A stretch of DNA of 64,000 nt from Hyperoplus lanceolatus (Eukaryota; Chordata; Actinopteri; Uranoscopiformes; Ammodytidae), in NCBI GenBank assembly GCA_026929865.2, contig CM049403.1, positions 6,718,001-6,782,000 on the forward strand. Direction: 5' to 3'. Below, one piece after another: positions 24,241 to 36,118 of the stretch; the first letter of the stretch is position 1; the number at the start of each line of letters is the position of its first letter. Both the position numbers and the translations under genes were made by a program. The notes beneath the pieces were generated by a model. The model ran no database searches, was not told the origin of the DNA, and saw nothing but the letters and a program-made list of their open reading frames with translations.

Positions 24241-26000
24241 GGCTGCAGCTGCTGGAGTAAAACTGACATCAGTGCAGATATGGAGGCAGACAACTGAATC
24301 AAGTCGCATGTCATTAATGGATCCAAATTCTTCACAAATACCCATGACTCCATGCTGACACACTGTGTTGCAGGCAACAGTTTCCAATATCGAGCCCTGT
24401 TTAAATGTTTATTGGAATCTTGCACATTTACGGAGGCAAAATGGTATAGTGTAGATACAGGAGGATACCTGCACACTAAATGCACCATTCAAACCTTGTT
24501 TTCCCTTTCCAGCTTTTGGACTATGAACAAAATCTCATCACATGCTTGTTGAAATAGTTATTGGCGCTTCCACTTCCACATTTTCAGCAGTTTGATATAT
24601 TCTTAAAATGCATTTAATTTATTTTGGTACATTGAAACACAAGGAAGGTTTGTCATTTGAGTTTGATACTTTTGAATGTCTCCTTGTATTCTTCACTGTA
24701 AGCTGCACACTGGAACAAGAGTGCCTCCTCTGTGTTACTGACATTACCTCTGATGTCTCCTCCAGCCACACTGGGGCGCTGCTTTTTGAAGCTAGGCAGA
24801 ACAGTGCATGAATATGCCCTTGAGGTCATCACACATACAGTGTACTCCTAATTTATGACCATGATTGATCCTTGAATGTGTTCAGGGATGGCAAAACATT
24901 TTTCAAAAAAGGTTAAGGCGAGGAAATGAATATGATTCATTTGTCATCCACTACTGATAAAATACACAAAAGTACCAGTAGATCATTTTCAAGGAAAATC
25001 TTAACACAGACACAACCACCTGCAAGGGAACCAAAGGGCAAAAATGTCTTGTTTGGCGACCTATTGACCAACACTCACAATTTTTCTTACATTATAGGAG
25101 GAAATAGCTATTTACATTAATTATGTCCCTATTGGGTTCATAACGCTCCAATTCATCATGTTAACTGTAATTTATATTCTCTACTATTTTCCAATGTAAC
25201 TGATTAATACATAAAGTAATCTGCAAACTAATTGATTAGTAAAATACGTTTTAGTTGCTGTCCTACAGAACTCCTATGCTGGAATAACACCGCCTTGGCC
25301 AAATTGTGGATTGCATTGAAGGAATATGGTGAAAACACATTTTTATTTAGGAAAAAGCAACTCAACTGTCATACCACGTAATATAACTAGTTAGCATGTG
25401 TGCAAATGGGTTAACATTGATAAGATAGCTACTTGCCAAGGGTAATAGAATTCTGGGAGAAATAGCCACAGCAAGCAGAGCATGGATGGTTCCAGGATCC
25501 TATAAATCTTTTATGAAATAAATAGTGTAACATGATTTATAGTTGATTGACTCCCAAGTTTCAATCAGTTCAAAAGGGTTTATGTTAATTTCACACTTAT
25601 AGAATCTATGGCTGGACCTTTTTTCAATATGTTCATCTGGCTAAATCTGCAACAAACATTCAATGTCCACATCAGACCAACGATAAAAGAAAATAATTGT
25701 TTTTATTATATGTATATATACGGGAATAGTCACATAAGCCGGAAGGACTGCTGTATGTTATGCCACTGCGCATGCTCATGCTACATGTGCATCCGTACCG
25801 TGCCGAAGCATGTTTTTTTAACAAATCAAATTACATATAACCAAATGATACATAGTGAACCCTGGAATTACTGAGCCCCTTTGTCAGCCTTATATCCAGT
25901 CTACAAACTGAAAATCATTAAAACTGGAACATCAAAAAGTTTTGCACATAAATGCATGCTATGTTTACTTTAACATGATGCCATTTTTTTCAGCTGCCAT
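23561..26000. other. Intergenic, no gene seen
   Basis: Apart from the GT microsatellite this is ordinary AT-rich sequence. The 149-residue and 105-residue minus-strand frames at 24039-24488 are driven by the microsatellite. An NRF1-like TGCGCATGC occurs at 25768-25776 without promoter context. Confidence 0.45.
24184..24239 (+). repeat. (GT)n microsatellite
   Basis: About 28 perfect GT units. Confidence 0.98.
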
Positions 26001-26620
26001 GTTTATTTAAGCAGCAGTTAAAACTATTCTGTGATGGCGATCAGTCTCATCTGCAGAAAGGAGAGCAGTGGAGGAAACATGTAGAGAATTAGTGCAGATA
26101 GATTCCTTCCCTATCATTAATAACATTCCTCCTCTTTTTCTCTTCAGACTTTCAGATGTTTGCATATCATTTGTATTTTTAATTGGTGAAGTTTGATTAA
26201 ACCCAGCCCCTAGTGTTATATGGCATTAGGCGCTGCCATATGTTTAGTTGTGTGGAGATATCCATTTCCATAATCATTTTGCCTGTTTGAGGCGCTTGTC
26301 TATTTGCTGCGCGGCTTTGATTGCATCTGCCTCAACTTAAATGATGCCTTGTGAGTTCTTCAGTTCATCGCTGTGACCTTTAATCTACGATTTACAGAAT
26401 GCTCCCATCTATCATGGTTGTCACTTTGAAATTCCTAATCTCGACTGAAAAGTCTTTACAAGTGCTGCTGGATTAATCTGTGATAATTAATCATATTCAA
26501 ATGCATGAAAACAAATTTTGTTTACATATTTGCGATTACCTAAAATGAGAAAAACGAGGAAGGAGTGTGAAGCCCTGTGAGTTAGGTGAGGTGTGCATTA
26601 GCATAACATTGAGTATAAAC
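26001..26620. promoter_or_regulatory. Strong candidate conserved non-coding element
   Basis: Six hundred bases without repeats and with balanced composition, in contrast to the AT-rich flanks. Closely packed motif-like words include TTTGCATATCATTTG (26158), GGCGCTGCCATATG (26230), TCCATAATCATTTTGCC, CTTTGATTG, TGTGATAATTAATCATATTC and CAAATGCATG (26480-26505). Both TAAT-type and POU/SOX-type sites are represented. All frames are closed. I infer an enhancer cluster; this is judgement from texture, not measured conservation. Confidence 0.4.
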
Positions 26621-27550
26621 AAGCAAGCATAAGATGATTTGTTCAGAGCAGCATTGAGATGAACAGCACCAATGGCCCTTTTAATTCAAATCATATTCAG
26701 ATATAAAATGTGACTTTACGTATTATATTTCTTACTGGCTGAGACATTCATTTGACAGGATATGTTCGCTTTAGACAAATGCCAGCAATGATTTCTCTTG
26801 CATTTTCATTGGCTGAATGCAAATTCTACAGTGTTACACCAAAGGCAGGCAGAGTTAATCTGCTTTATCACACACGCAACAGGGGGCAGTTTTTGTTTCA
26901 CAACTTACAGATTGGTTGAGTCAAGTCAAATGTGAAAATCAGTTTTTGTGCAATACAGCTAATCCTTGTGTGCTTTTGGAGTAATTACACTCCTGCCTTG
27001 ATTACATGCATTATATTATCTCATAATAAAGGCTTAGGCTGACACTGACACTCACCCTCCCACATATACTGTACATTTGAGCTATACAGGGCCATATACT
27101 GTAGATACATGCACTGGCTACTTTGTCTGGAACTGAACATGAAGCTTTCATGATATGTTCTTATTTTAACAGTGTTGGCTTTAAGTCTGTCTCTACAGAT
27201 GTATTCACTAGAACTTGATACATCAACATTATTCCTGTGTAAAAATATCCGTCTGTTATAATCATCATATATTTTTGTTAATTTCTTTTAATCATTCATT
27301 CCTTTTACTTGCTTATTTTAAAATATGTTTTGCTATGTGAACAACACAAACACAAAAAAGACAGCTGCCCTCTAGAAATGAGTTGTTGTGTTAGACCCCC
27401 TGAACTCTTGTAATCAATGTTGTTATGGAGTAAACTTGGGCTGATGCTATGGAGTTTATTTGAATCAGTTGTCTGTTAAAAGGTGTTACGAGGACATTTT
27501 AAATATTTCTGAAACAGTCAAATTTTTCTCTGATAATCATAAATGACATG
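26621..27550. other. AT-rich unique sequence
   Basis: No gene or element recognised. A partial CTCF-like word (GCAACAGGGGGCAG) lies at 26876-26889, matching 12 of 14 positions of the core consensus as I remember it. Confidence 0.4.
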
Positions 27551-27712
27551 TGACAGAAAACGAGACCATCAGTGCAAAGACTGCTATTTTTATATAGTGT
27601 TTCAAACAAATGCCTTTGTCAACAACTGCTGGCTAAGTAAAAACACTACTGCTTTTGTCCAAAGGGTGTGCAAGAATGAACACAAACTGAAAGTTCCTTG
27701 GAGCACCTTTAA
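27551..27712 (+). repeat. Dispersed repeat, short complete-looking copy
   Basis: The sequence runs from GAGACCATCAGTGCAAAGA to CTTTTGTCCAAAGG and then ACAAACTGAAAGTTCCTTGGAGCACC. The same landmarks occur at 1-870 (same strand) and 39830-39900 (opposite strand), so three copies of one family lie in the window. It has no protein frame. I recognise the family from fish genomes but cannot give its name. Confidence 0.6.
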
Positions 27713-30700
27713 GTAAGTAGAATAGACTAAATTAAGGCTACCAAAAGAGAAAACCAAAAACAAGATACATAAAGGAAATAATTAAAAGGGAAAGCAGTTA
27801 ACACAATTCTTAAAAACAGACTATTGCAAAGACGACTTGCAAACATTACAGATGAAGATAAACCTTCAGAGGCTTCTAAAGAGTTTAATAACTTAATAGG
27901 AGTTATGGATTTACATTAATTAAAGTATAACAACCTGTAACTCAAGTTTCAAAAGTTAAATTATGCAACTTGTATGTTTTACCAGACTGTGATAGCACTT
28001 TTATGAAACTAATGGTTTCATAAACTAACTGGTTGTCTGGTAAAGTGAAATACTATTTAAGATTACAAATTAAGATTTTGTATAATAATGACCTGAAATA
28101 CTGTGGTGGTAATAATGTTGTATCACATTTTAAAATACCAGAAAAAGTCAGAGGGATCATGAGGAGGGTAAATAACATTATAGTGGGTTATAAAGCAATG
28201 TACATTTTTATACATTGCTTATATATTCTAAACACAAATATTTAAATAAATTGTTACCATAAGTATCAAGTTTCAAGGGATGTCACAAGATGATGATCCT
28301 ATGGGTTAGTTACGTTGTTTATAGGTGGCCATGTAACCGAGGCTTGCATTGGTCAAACATCAACAGGATTCTCCATGCAACCAGCAGAGTAAACTAGTTA
28401 ACTAATAATGAGTTGGCAAATGTCTTTTCAAACTCCCAATTAAATATGACTGATATCTTTGTAGACTTGCTTTGCTTTGGATGCTCCTAAAGGGGATTTC
28501 TTTAGCAGAAGTGAGTCCTGGTCATGTTTTCTCTTTGAAAAAGACATTCTTTCTAAAGAAGGAAAAAAACATTACATTTTTCAATTACCCCCAGCTCCTT
28601 CACCTCTCGCGTCCTCCCCAGTTCTAGTTTCCAAGGAGAGGAGAAAAAGAGAAGGGAAGCTTTTCACTTTCATGGCAGCCCTCCTCCCTCTCATTCTTCT
28701 CCTATCATTCCGGCTATCACTTTTATGCATGAAACAGAGAAGAAGATTGAAAGCATTCACTGCCCATTCAGACAATGAAGAAAAGAGATCCTCAGAGCTT
28801 TATTAGATATGAAGATCTACAATAAAAATCAATTTCTGGCCTCTTTATGCAGTTTAAATGACAAAGCCTCATCCCATTCAGCCATTGTGTGCAGGAAAGT
28901 AATTCTGCAGCACCGGCCGAGACAAGAGCGGCGTATACTTTCTGACCTGCGATTGCAGATTCTAATATGATACAGACCTACTGAGATAATAGGAGGCACT
29001 TAATATCATCTGTTGAGGAGAAAAAAAGTTATCTCATATCTTTTGGTAGATAGATGGATGGGGGATGAGGTTTAAACCATTTCATGTGCAGAATACTAAT
29101 CAGGCTGAGATGGACAGCTGAGCATTTTATTCTCTACAGTGTTCTCAAATGTGAACGTTGACAAAATCATGCAAGGCCTTGTGCACAAGTAGGTGGTCAA
29201 TAAGGCAAATTAGATATGTGGTAAAAATAAGGCATTCTCATTTTGACAAGAGGCAAATATCACCCTATCTTATGGTATTTTGTTGATCTTTGAATGAAAA
29301 TACAAATTCTCCCGTTCTTTGGGTTAAAATGACCCAAATAATGACCCACAGTATCACTTTGTATTTGGAAGGGGTCTCTCTAATTTTGTCATCAGTTTTG
29401 ATGCTTCCAGCTTTCACTCTGCAACAACACCTGTAATGGCAACTTGGTACCATTTGAATAGAATAAGCATAACATAAAAAAGGGCCTTCTCAATAGATTG
29501 TCCATAGGCAATTGCCTCATTGGCTGTTTATATATGATTGATTATTGGTTGAAGTTTAAAATGTTTTATGGTGACCCTGGTAAGAGTCCATTGCCAAAAT
29601 GTAAGGCCACATCGACTGGTTAGGTATGGATGCTGCCAAGATATTTTTAATGGCTGAAATAATTGCCCGGTAAAAAGGAGATGCATATTTATTTTTTTAT
29701 TGTTGATTTTTGATTAGCCCATGCATCTTGCAATTTATTCATGTAACCCTTCCATTCATGTCTTTGTACTTTGTACTTTTGATGATAGGTTGTTGTGTTA
29801 GACCTTCCTACATGCGACTTGAACTCAGGTGTTCCTCTGTTTCAACAAACCCTTGTAATCGATGACATGTGATGGAGCAAACTCAACAAGATGAATGATC
29901 CATGTTGCCGTAATGAAAATGACAATTTTTTTTTGGCCAAGCTTTCATTCTTCTCTGATGGAGACATGGATGAATTGGATGAGTGTGCCACATCTCCAGG
30001 GGCAGGGAGATAAATATTAGACCTGACTTCTCCTCCGCCATGTCTGGTTACCAGCTGAAAAGCAATTGTTTCTCTCTGGCGTCTTGACTGGAAGACATGT
30101 GCTTTTTCAAATTAATCCCTTCAAGGTCCCAAAGTCATTTATTTGTGTCAAAACTGACGCAGAATGGAATTCTGAGAAACAACAATAAATTCACTGTGGA
30201 TGTAAGAAATCACAATAAATTCTCAGTGTCTTAGCAGTGAGTGTTGTTTGCTCGTTGAGCAGAATAATATCCAGGATGCAGCTCTCCATTCAAGGCCCTT
30301 AAAATGTGGAACTAATCTCCCTAAAAAGACTACTATTTGGCTTCATTGTTCTTCCTTCAGCCTTGCTCAAGTGTTAGATACACTAACGTGTGTCCATGGG
30401 GAAAGCCATTGAGTATGAGTAGCCTTCTCACCCTCCAGTGCTATGAGAGTGTGAAGTGGATCCTGATTCCCTGATAGCACAGAGAAGCCTCCTTGAGTGT
30501 TTGCAAAGTGTGGACCTTGAGAAGAACAGCTTTACCAAAAATCCTCTTGTGGCCCCAGAGAGCGCAGCACAGTGCTCAGTGAAAACAAAGATGTTATAAG
30601 CTAGCTTAGCTATTATCGCGCCTTTGCACTACATCTCCCCCGACACTGCATTCAAAGCAGCCTCTATTTATTTGGGTTTTATTTATTTATTACCACATTT

Positions 30701-31200
30701 TCCCCCTTTTTCCAAGGCAAAAAAACACTAAAAGGATTATTTGTGGAATAACTAAAATAATTAGCAATGCTTGTGCCTCTTTCATTCAAGCAAACACAGT
30801 TGTGTTTTCCTTGAATCCCAGCATTAGCGTTTAGGCACAAAGGGTTGTAAGTCTGTGACATTGACAAAGAGGCTGAAAAGGAGAGCCTACAGTGTATCAA
30901 TCACAGACAGACTTTATACTAAATGACAATAAGCAAAAAGGACTGATAATATCCTTGATAAGCATAAAAGCATTATTGATTTCACAAAATAGGGCATTTT
31001 GCTTATTGCAGCATCTACTAGCACGGATCATTCTTTTCCTGCTATACGGAGGTGGTAAATGTCTGATTGTACATGGAATTGCTTGGTTTACCCAATAAAT
31101 CATTATATTGTACATCACCTATTGTGTATTAATATCAGCCTATTGATATTACTGTTAATGAAAATCAATCCTTTAATCAATCTCATTAAGCAGCCTTCAC
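27713..31200. other. Unique sequence with possible regulatory patches
   Basis: No gene is supported. The patches 28790-29020 and 29930-30260 are mixed-composition. The second holds two direct copies of ACAATAAATTC (30182-30192 and 30212-30222), thirty bases apart, each followed by a CNGTG-like word; ACAAT is a SOX core. Near 29320-29350 GGGTTAAAATGACCC resembles the inside of TTAA-type fish MITEs. The 109-residue frame at 28477-28806 and its minus-strand overlap have no domain. Confidence 0.4.
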
Positions 31201-31526
31201 ATGCAAAGTTTGCACAGCGGAGCTCAGTTATATGTCATCAAAAGTTAAGCGGGGTAGGGGGGATCCAAGCGTCGAGCCAAACCAAGGGCAACCTTTATAG
31301 GCTAACCTACGTTGTTTATACCACAATGTACATAGGGCCACATCAACTAAAGGATTGCGCCGCTTTTGCGTCCGCTAAACTGGTGCAAATGACTGATTTC
31401 ACGCAAACCCTTTATATTCCCCTTCTCCTTGTCTCCTTCTCTCTCTTCAACAATTGTGAGCTTTGAATTATATTGAATTGATACTACTAATCGGGAGCAG
31501 ACAATCAAGCGGTTCCAACGTTATAG

Positions 31527-32351
31527 GTTCTGGTTAATAATACTCGGTCCGACATCACTGTACTTGATACTGGCGCCCCGCAAGGGACCATTTTATCCCC
31601 ACTACTTTTTTCCATATATACAAACGAATTCCAATTAGATCTGGAAAACTTTCGTTTGTTTAAATATGCTGACGATATGGCCCTGGTTGCCTTATTAAAG
31701 AAGGGGGACACAGTCGGAGGGGGAGCATATAGAGCATATGTGGCATCTCTTCAGAAGTGGTGTGATGCAAGTTCCTTAGAGATGAATGTCACAAAAACAC
31801 AGGAACTTGTTTTTCATGAAAAGGACCATGTGCAGCCCCTTACAATTAGGGGACAAGTTGTAGAGGTAGTAGACAGTTTCAAATATTTAGGTACATTTAT
31901 TGATTGCAATCTAAATTTTAGTGAAAACACAGACTATATTTTTAAAACCTGTAACCAACGTCTCCATCTACTGCGCAAACTCAACTCATTCAGAGTGAGC
32001 AAGCACATTATGGAAACAGTTTATAAGAACCTTATTGAGGGCATTTTAACATTTAATATGGCAATGTGGTATGGTAACCTAAACGTAAAAGGAAGAAGCA
32101 AGCTACAGAGAATAATAAACCTTGCCTCAAAAATCATAGGGACAAAACAGAAACAATTAAGTTGTATGTACGAGGAAGTGCTGAGGAAAAAAGCTGTTAA
32201 AATAGCAAACGATCCGTCCCATCCACTCCATAGGGAGTTTGAACTTCTTCCCTCGGGTAGACGTTACAGAGTGCCAAGGGCAAATCGTAACATTTTTAAA
32301 AATTCCTTCACTCCTAAAGCGATTGGGGTACTGAACACCATGTCCCGCTGA
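31527..32351 (+). pseudogene. Reverse transcriptase C-terminal fragment of a LINE
   Basis: The frame is open for 274 codons from just after an in-frame TAG (31524-31526) to TGA at 32349-32351. Reverse transcriptase motifs appear in the right order: TGAPQGTILSPLLFSIY (residues ~15-31), KYADDMAL with the catalytic YADD (~45-52), NVTKTQELVF (~83) and FKYLGTFID (~111). The C-terminal domain of L2/CR1-type LINEs, with HPLHREFELLPSGRRYR, lies near residues 232-248. Fingers and motif A (the first catalytic aspartate) are missing. Just upstream the reading continues in a different phase, so there is a frameshift plus a stop near 31500-31526. The product would copy LINE RNA at the insertion site, but this copy cannot be active. 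The well-kept frame suggests fairly recent insertion. Confidence 0.88.
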
Positions 32352-32406
32352 TGTGTATACTGCCACTGCTGCCCTGCTTCTTGCCCTGAAGATGTCTGTG
32401 TGTAAA

Positions 32407-32446
32407 TGTTGTTGTTGTTGTTTTTTGTTGTTGTTGTTGTTGTTGT
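32407..32446 (+). repeat. (TTG)n run in the LINE 3' UTR
   Basis: Interrupted GTT/TTG units inside the LINE 3' UTR. It yields poly-Asn and poly-Thr frames on the minus strand (32157-32503) that are not genes. Confidence 0.9.
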
Positions 32447-32509
32447 GTTGTCCTGCTTGTTGTTTTTTATGAGACCAAAGACAAATCTCCACACCGTGGA
32501 CAATAAAGA

Positions 32510-32511
32510 AT

Positions 32512-32547
<36 letters not shown>
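32510..32547 (+). repeat. (AACT)n LINE tail
   Basis: About nine AACT units directly follow AATAAAGAATT, the expected position of a LINE 3' microsatellite tail. Confidence 0.92.
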
Positions 32548-34624
32548 CCTGCCCAGCCCGACACTCGGCGCAGCTAACTCAATGCTTGTTTGGGAGCAGC
32601 TCGCCTCGGTCCTTTTTGTGTGTTTGCTCGTTATAAGAAGTGTGTGAGACTGAGAGACTGTTTGCAGGACCAGGCCTTAGTTAACTGATTTTGTTCACAA
32701 CTTCATAACTTTTGTTAGACTAACCAGGTTTTTAGGGGTGCTGTATTCTTTGTGTTTTGTTCTGTGATCAACTTTGGATCACTGGTTTAGAGTGCACTTT
32801 TGGTTATATTTGTTTATTGATTTCCACAGCACCATTCACCCTGAGTTTGTTTTTTTTCACCGGAGCATGTTTTTTGTACTAAAACAACATTTAATCTCTA
32901 TTTATAAATTAACACATTTTGTTTAACCAATTACAACTATTTTTCTGTTGCATCCTTCACCCCTACACAAGCTGGATGTAACATAAACAGGTCATATTAG
33001 GAGGGAAATCTACAGGAAGTGGGTTGTGTTCTTACTGTATAGCCCATAGGAAAAAAACTGTTATTATAGAGCTCAGGTTTATTTAATAAGCTTTATTAAA
33101 AACAATGGCACCGTATAAATCTGTGATCTGTGTGTAACAGCCGACCTGTGTGGATGTGAAGCAGATTATGGAACATTCATCACCATCAAATCCTCGACGA
33201 TTTTTAAAAATGTTTTAAGAACTACAGTTACAATTCTTAATTGCAATGTGTGACAGGATGTAAACTCTTTATCTACCTATGAATCTATTCAGGTTGGTAG
33301 TGCTGTACACCTACCCACCACCCTGACCTCCATATCCTTTATTTCATTCTCATCTGCTTCTGTTCCACACACTACTGTCTGCATTGGCACTGAGTGTTGG
33401 TTCAGATTCATCCAATATATAACATTTTTCCTAGGATACTAAGCTGATCTCTCTGCCTTTTTTGAAAGCTGTGGGTTACGTACTGTACATAACACAGAGT
33501 CTCTGATGTCGGGGGAAGAGTGTGACTGCTCAAACAAATCTCAGTGACATAAGGCACTTTCACAGTGTTTGAATGAAATGGAATGAAAAGTCAGTCCCAG
33601 TTTACTTTGCCACCTGTTAGCATCTGCTTCCCAATTACATTTTCAATGTTTCCACAAACTGTGAACTCAATGCATTACAATTGCAAAATTGAGATGGTTC
33701 CCTGAAGGGAGCTGCCACCTGGCATTGTATACAAATGATTGTTTATACATATAATACATTGTTGGAATGATGAATTGTGCGATATAATTGGAGATGAAAG
33801 ATTAAAACTGGTTCCTCAGAGGACCTGTATAAAAGGAAGAGGCAACATTAATAAGTGCCCGTTTATAAAAAGTAAGAATAATAATCATGAAGCTTGCAGT
33901 GTAGAAACTGACAAGACCCAAATGAAATATTATTGGGCTCTACATTGGACATGTCCAATGATTTCAACAGAACAATAAAGAGCAATAAATCAGAAAAGAA
34001 GCATATAAATGCAAAAACAAAACTAAAATGATAAGTTGGAAGAAAATACAGCAATGGGTTAATATTTGCAAAACACTTCACAAGGATGTTGGGCTTGATT
34101 TGGGGTGTAGCACAGATAAACCACATTGTTCCAGTCATCCAGATTGGATTTGAGTTTAATTTGATTTCCTTAAGATCAAGGAACCCTGCTTATTTAAAAA
34201 AGAAAGGGGGCTTTTTGAAAAATAACCATGCTGTATATTGCGCAGATTTTTAGACAGTAGTTTAAATTAACCAATGAATTCCATGTTATCCTCAACAAAG
34301 AACCCCGATCCTGCTATCAGACACTTCATTCACTTCTTCTCAATGCCTGAAAGACAAAGTGGGTAGCACGACAAATTCATTTAGAGCAGTGCTAAAACAT
34401 GATCGGCATCTGTATAGGCGTGGGGTCTTATTGCCAAGATTAATTATATTCATTATACAGCACATTGCATACAAATGACCTTGTTTCCTGTTCAATACAT
34501 GCGCTGATTCAGAAAATTGTGTTTTGAAAGGAACTGAATAACATATACTGTGTATAAAAACACTGTTGCTCGTTGCTGGTTTGCCTGCAGTGTTTAAATG
34601 TCAAGGAAAGCCTTAAGTTACAGG
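32548..34624. other. AT-rich sequence, no gene seen
   Basis: A GC-balanced stretch to about 32700 follows the LINE tail and then AT-rich unique sequence. Frames at 33739-33978 and 33863-34138 (minus) have no domain. Confidence 0.45.
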
Positions 34625-34628
34625 TTAA

Positions 34629-35018
34629 CCCTCATCCTACCAATGTATTTTACATACATGGAGAAACCACCATCATAGAAAAATAATACATTATTTGTCT
34701 TCTATAGACATTATTAGTTATGTAAATAATGCCATCTGAGATAAAAACAACATATTAGAATTATATTAGAAGAGTTAAAGTTGATATGCTCAATGCAAAA
34801 AATGGAAATATTGTTTTTTGGGGGAAAATGTGTTTTATGGATTTATATATTTTAGAGTTACTCTGATGTCTAACAACTTCAAATTGACTGAGAGAGGTCC
34901 CTACTCATCCTGAATTACCCCCCCAAAAGTTTGTATTTTATTTTTTGTACTTAGAATAAAATACTAGTGAGATATGACAAGATATTTACCCCTGGGGTCA
35001 AAGCCAGAATGATGAGGG
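34629..35018. mobile_element. TTAA-flanked MITE (piggyBac-like)
   Basis: The element begins CCCTCATCCTACC directly after TTAA (34625-34628) and ends GAATGATGAGGG directly before TTAA (35019-35022). CCCTCATC pairs with GATGAGGG as an inverted repeat. Four-base TTAA duplication plus CCC-starting ends is the pattern of piggyBac-type elements. The interior contains GGGGTCAAAG and is AT-rich with no frame, so it is non-autonomous and about 390 bases long. Confidence 0.8.
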
Positions 35019-35022
35019 TTAA

Positions 35023-35849
35023 AGATGAACTTATCATTATCACATCTTCTTCAGAGGCCCATAATTCCTTGCAGATCTTTTGTATATGCCTTTGACGTAC
35101 TGTATGCATCAGCCTGTATAGCACCGAATGCCAAGTCTAAAAAGGTGTGTGTCATCTTGCTCTATGGAATAAAGAAAACAATTTCGAAAGCCGCCTCGTA
35201 TATTGCTGCCTTTTGCTTATTATTTTCTGGTTTTGCACATATAAAGACAACCCATTCAGTATCTATTGGGCTCTATAGATCAGAAAATATTTGATTCAGA
35301 AAGCCATTTTTGTTGCTGGTTTGAATGTGATAGCCTACAGTCACTCAACATGTCCAGCAATGTATAATCTATACCCTTTATGAAATTTGTGTTGATTCAA
35401 AAGTATATTTTGATGTGTTTGGACTTTAGCGTAAGTGAAAAACGGAATGCAGGACAACTCCAACATACTTTGTGTCGGATCTGTGTGAAAGCTGACAAAT
35501 GGAACAGCACAGTTTAAATTCAAAAATTAAATACTAGGAACACATGCTCATTATACTATACTGTGTGTTTTAGCATTATAGGAGACATTTATTTTGATAA
35601 TATCGATCTATACTTTTACATTTAGATGTATGCATGTATCAAATAGACCTTAGTCAGGAACTCATGGCCAACTTACTAGATTTACTGTACTTTTAGTAGC
35701 TAGATCATAGATGCTCATATGAAGCTCCTTATGCACATTATATTTTTATTCAGTTCGTAAATCTCATATTACAAGATATCCGTAGTAGAGCGAATCACTC
35801 AAAAATCCCATAGGAACCTGAAGAGTATTGTTATTTTTATTTGATAGAT
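35023..35849. other. AT-rich sequence, no gene seen
   Basis: The frames at 35025-35294 and on the minus strand at 35341-35523 have no domain, and no repeat boundary is visible. Confidence 0.45.
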
Positions 35850-36084
35850 TATTGAAGAAATGAATGATGGGATTCTTTGCTGAGGTTTGCAGCATGGTTA
35901 TAGCATGTTATTTAGCAAGAAATCTGTATCTGTTTCAAAATTGCCTCATCTATAGCAGCTCCATCGTTCTCTATTGTAGAAAGTGTGTCTGTTTTTTGTT
36001 TTTTTATTCTATTTCTTTTTTTGCTTTTGTTTGCTTTTTTATTTATTCATCAATTTTTTTATTGCTCGCTTGTTCGAAATAAAG

Positions 36085-36118
<34 letters not shown>
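35850..36118 (+). mobile_element. LINE 3' end with (TCAA)n tail
   Basis: T-rich sequence leads to CGAAATAAAGACAATCAATC and about eight TCAA units (36086-36118). AATAAAG followed by a tetranucleotide tail matches the organisation of the LINE at 31480-32547, although the tail unit differs. No reverse transcriptase residues are left, so this is a heavily truncated 3' end. The left boundary is approximate. Confidence 0.55.

Larger units (their letters stand above)
31480..32547 (+). mobile_element. 5'-truncated LINE (L2/CR1/Rex1-like)
   Basis: The element retains the C-terminal half of a reverse transcriptase, a short 3' UTR, AATAAAG and a tetranucleotide tail. Upstream of 31480 no reverse transcriptase motif is seen, so the copy is truncated at its 5' end, as is usual for target-primed insertions. 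Residues resembling TNREQTIK in another frame near 31490 show that the coding region once continued upstream. The class is inferred from the LLPSGRRYR-type C-terminal domain common to L2/CR1-related fish LINEs. Confidence 0.85.

Noticed and set aside
24039-24488. 149-residue minus-strand open frame
   Set aside because: Its core is a poly-Thr-His translation of the (GT)n microsatellite, and the flanks have no domain or splice context.
28477-28806. 109-residue plus-strand frame with a basic and a hydrophobic part
   Set aside because: Purine/pyrimidine-rich sequence explains the composition. No splice or start context, and the opposite strand is open over the same bases.
31059-31466. 135-residue plus-strand frame just upstream of the LINE
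   Set aside because: No reverse transcriptase motif or other domain is visible. It is in a different context from the LINE frame and most likely chance.
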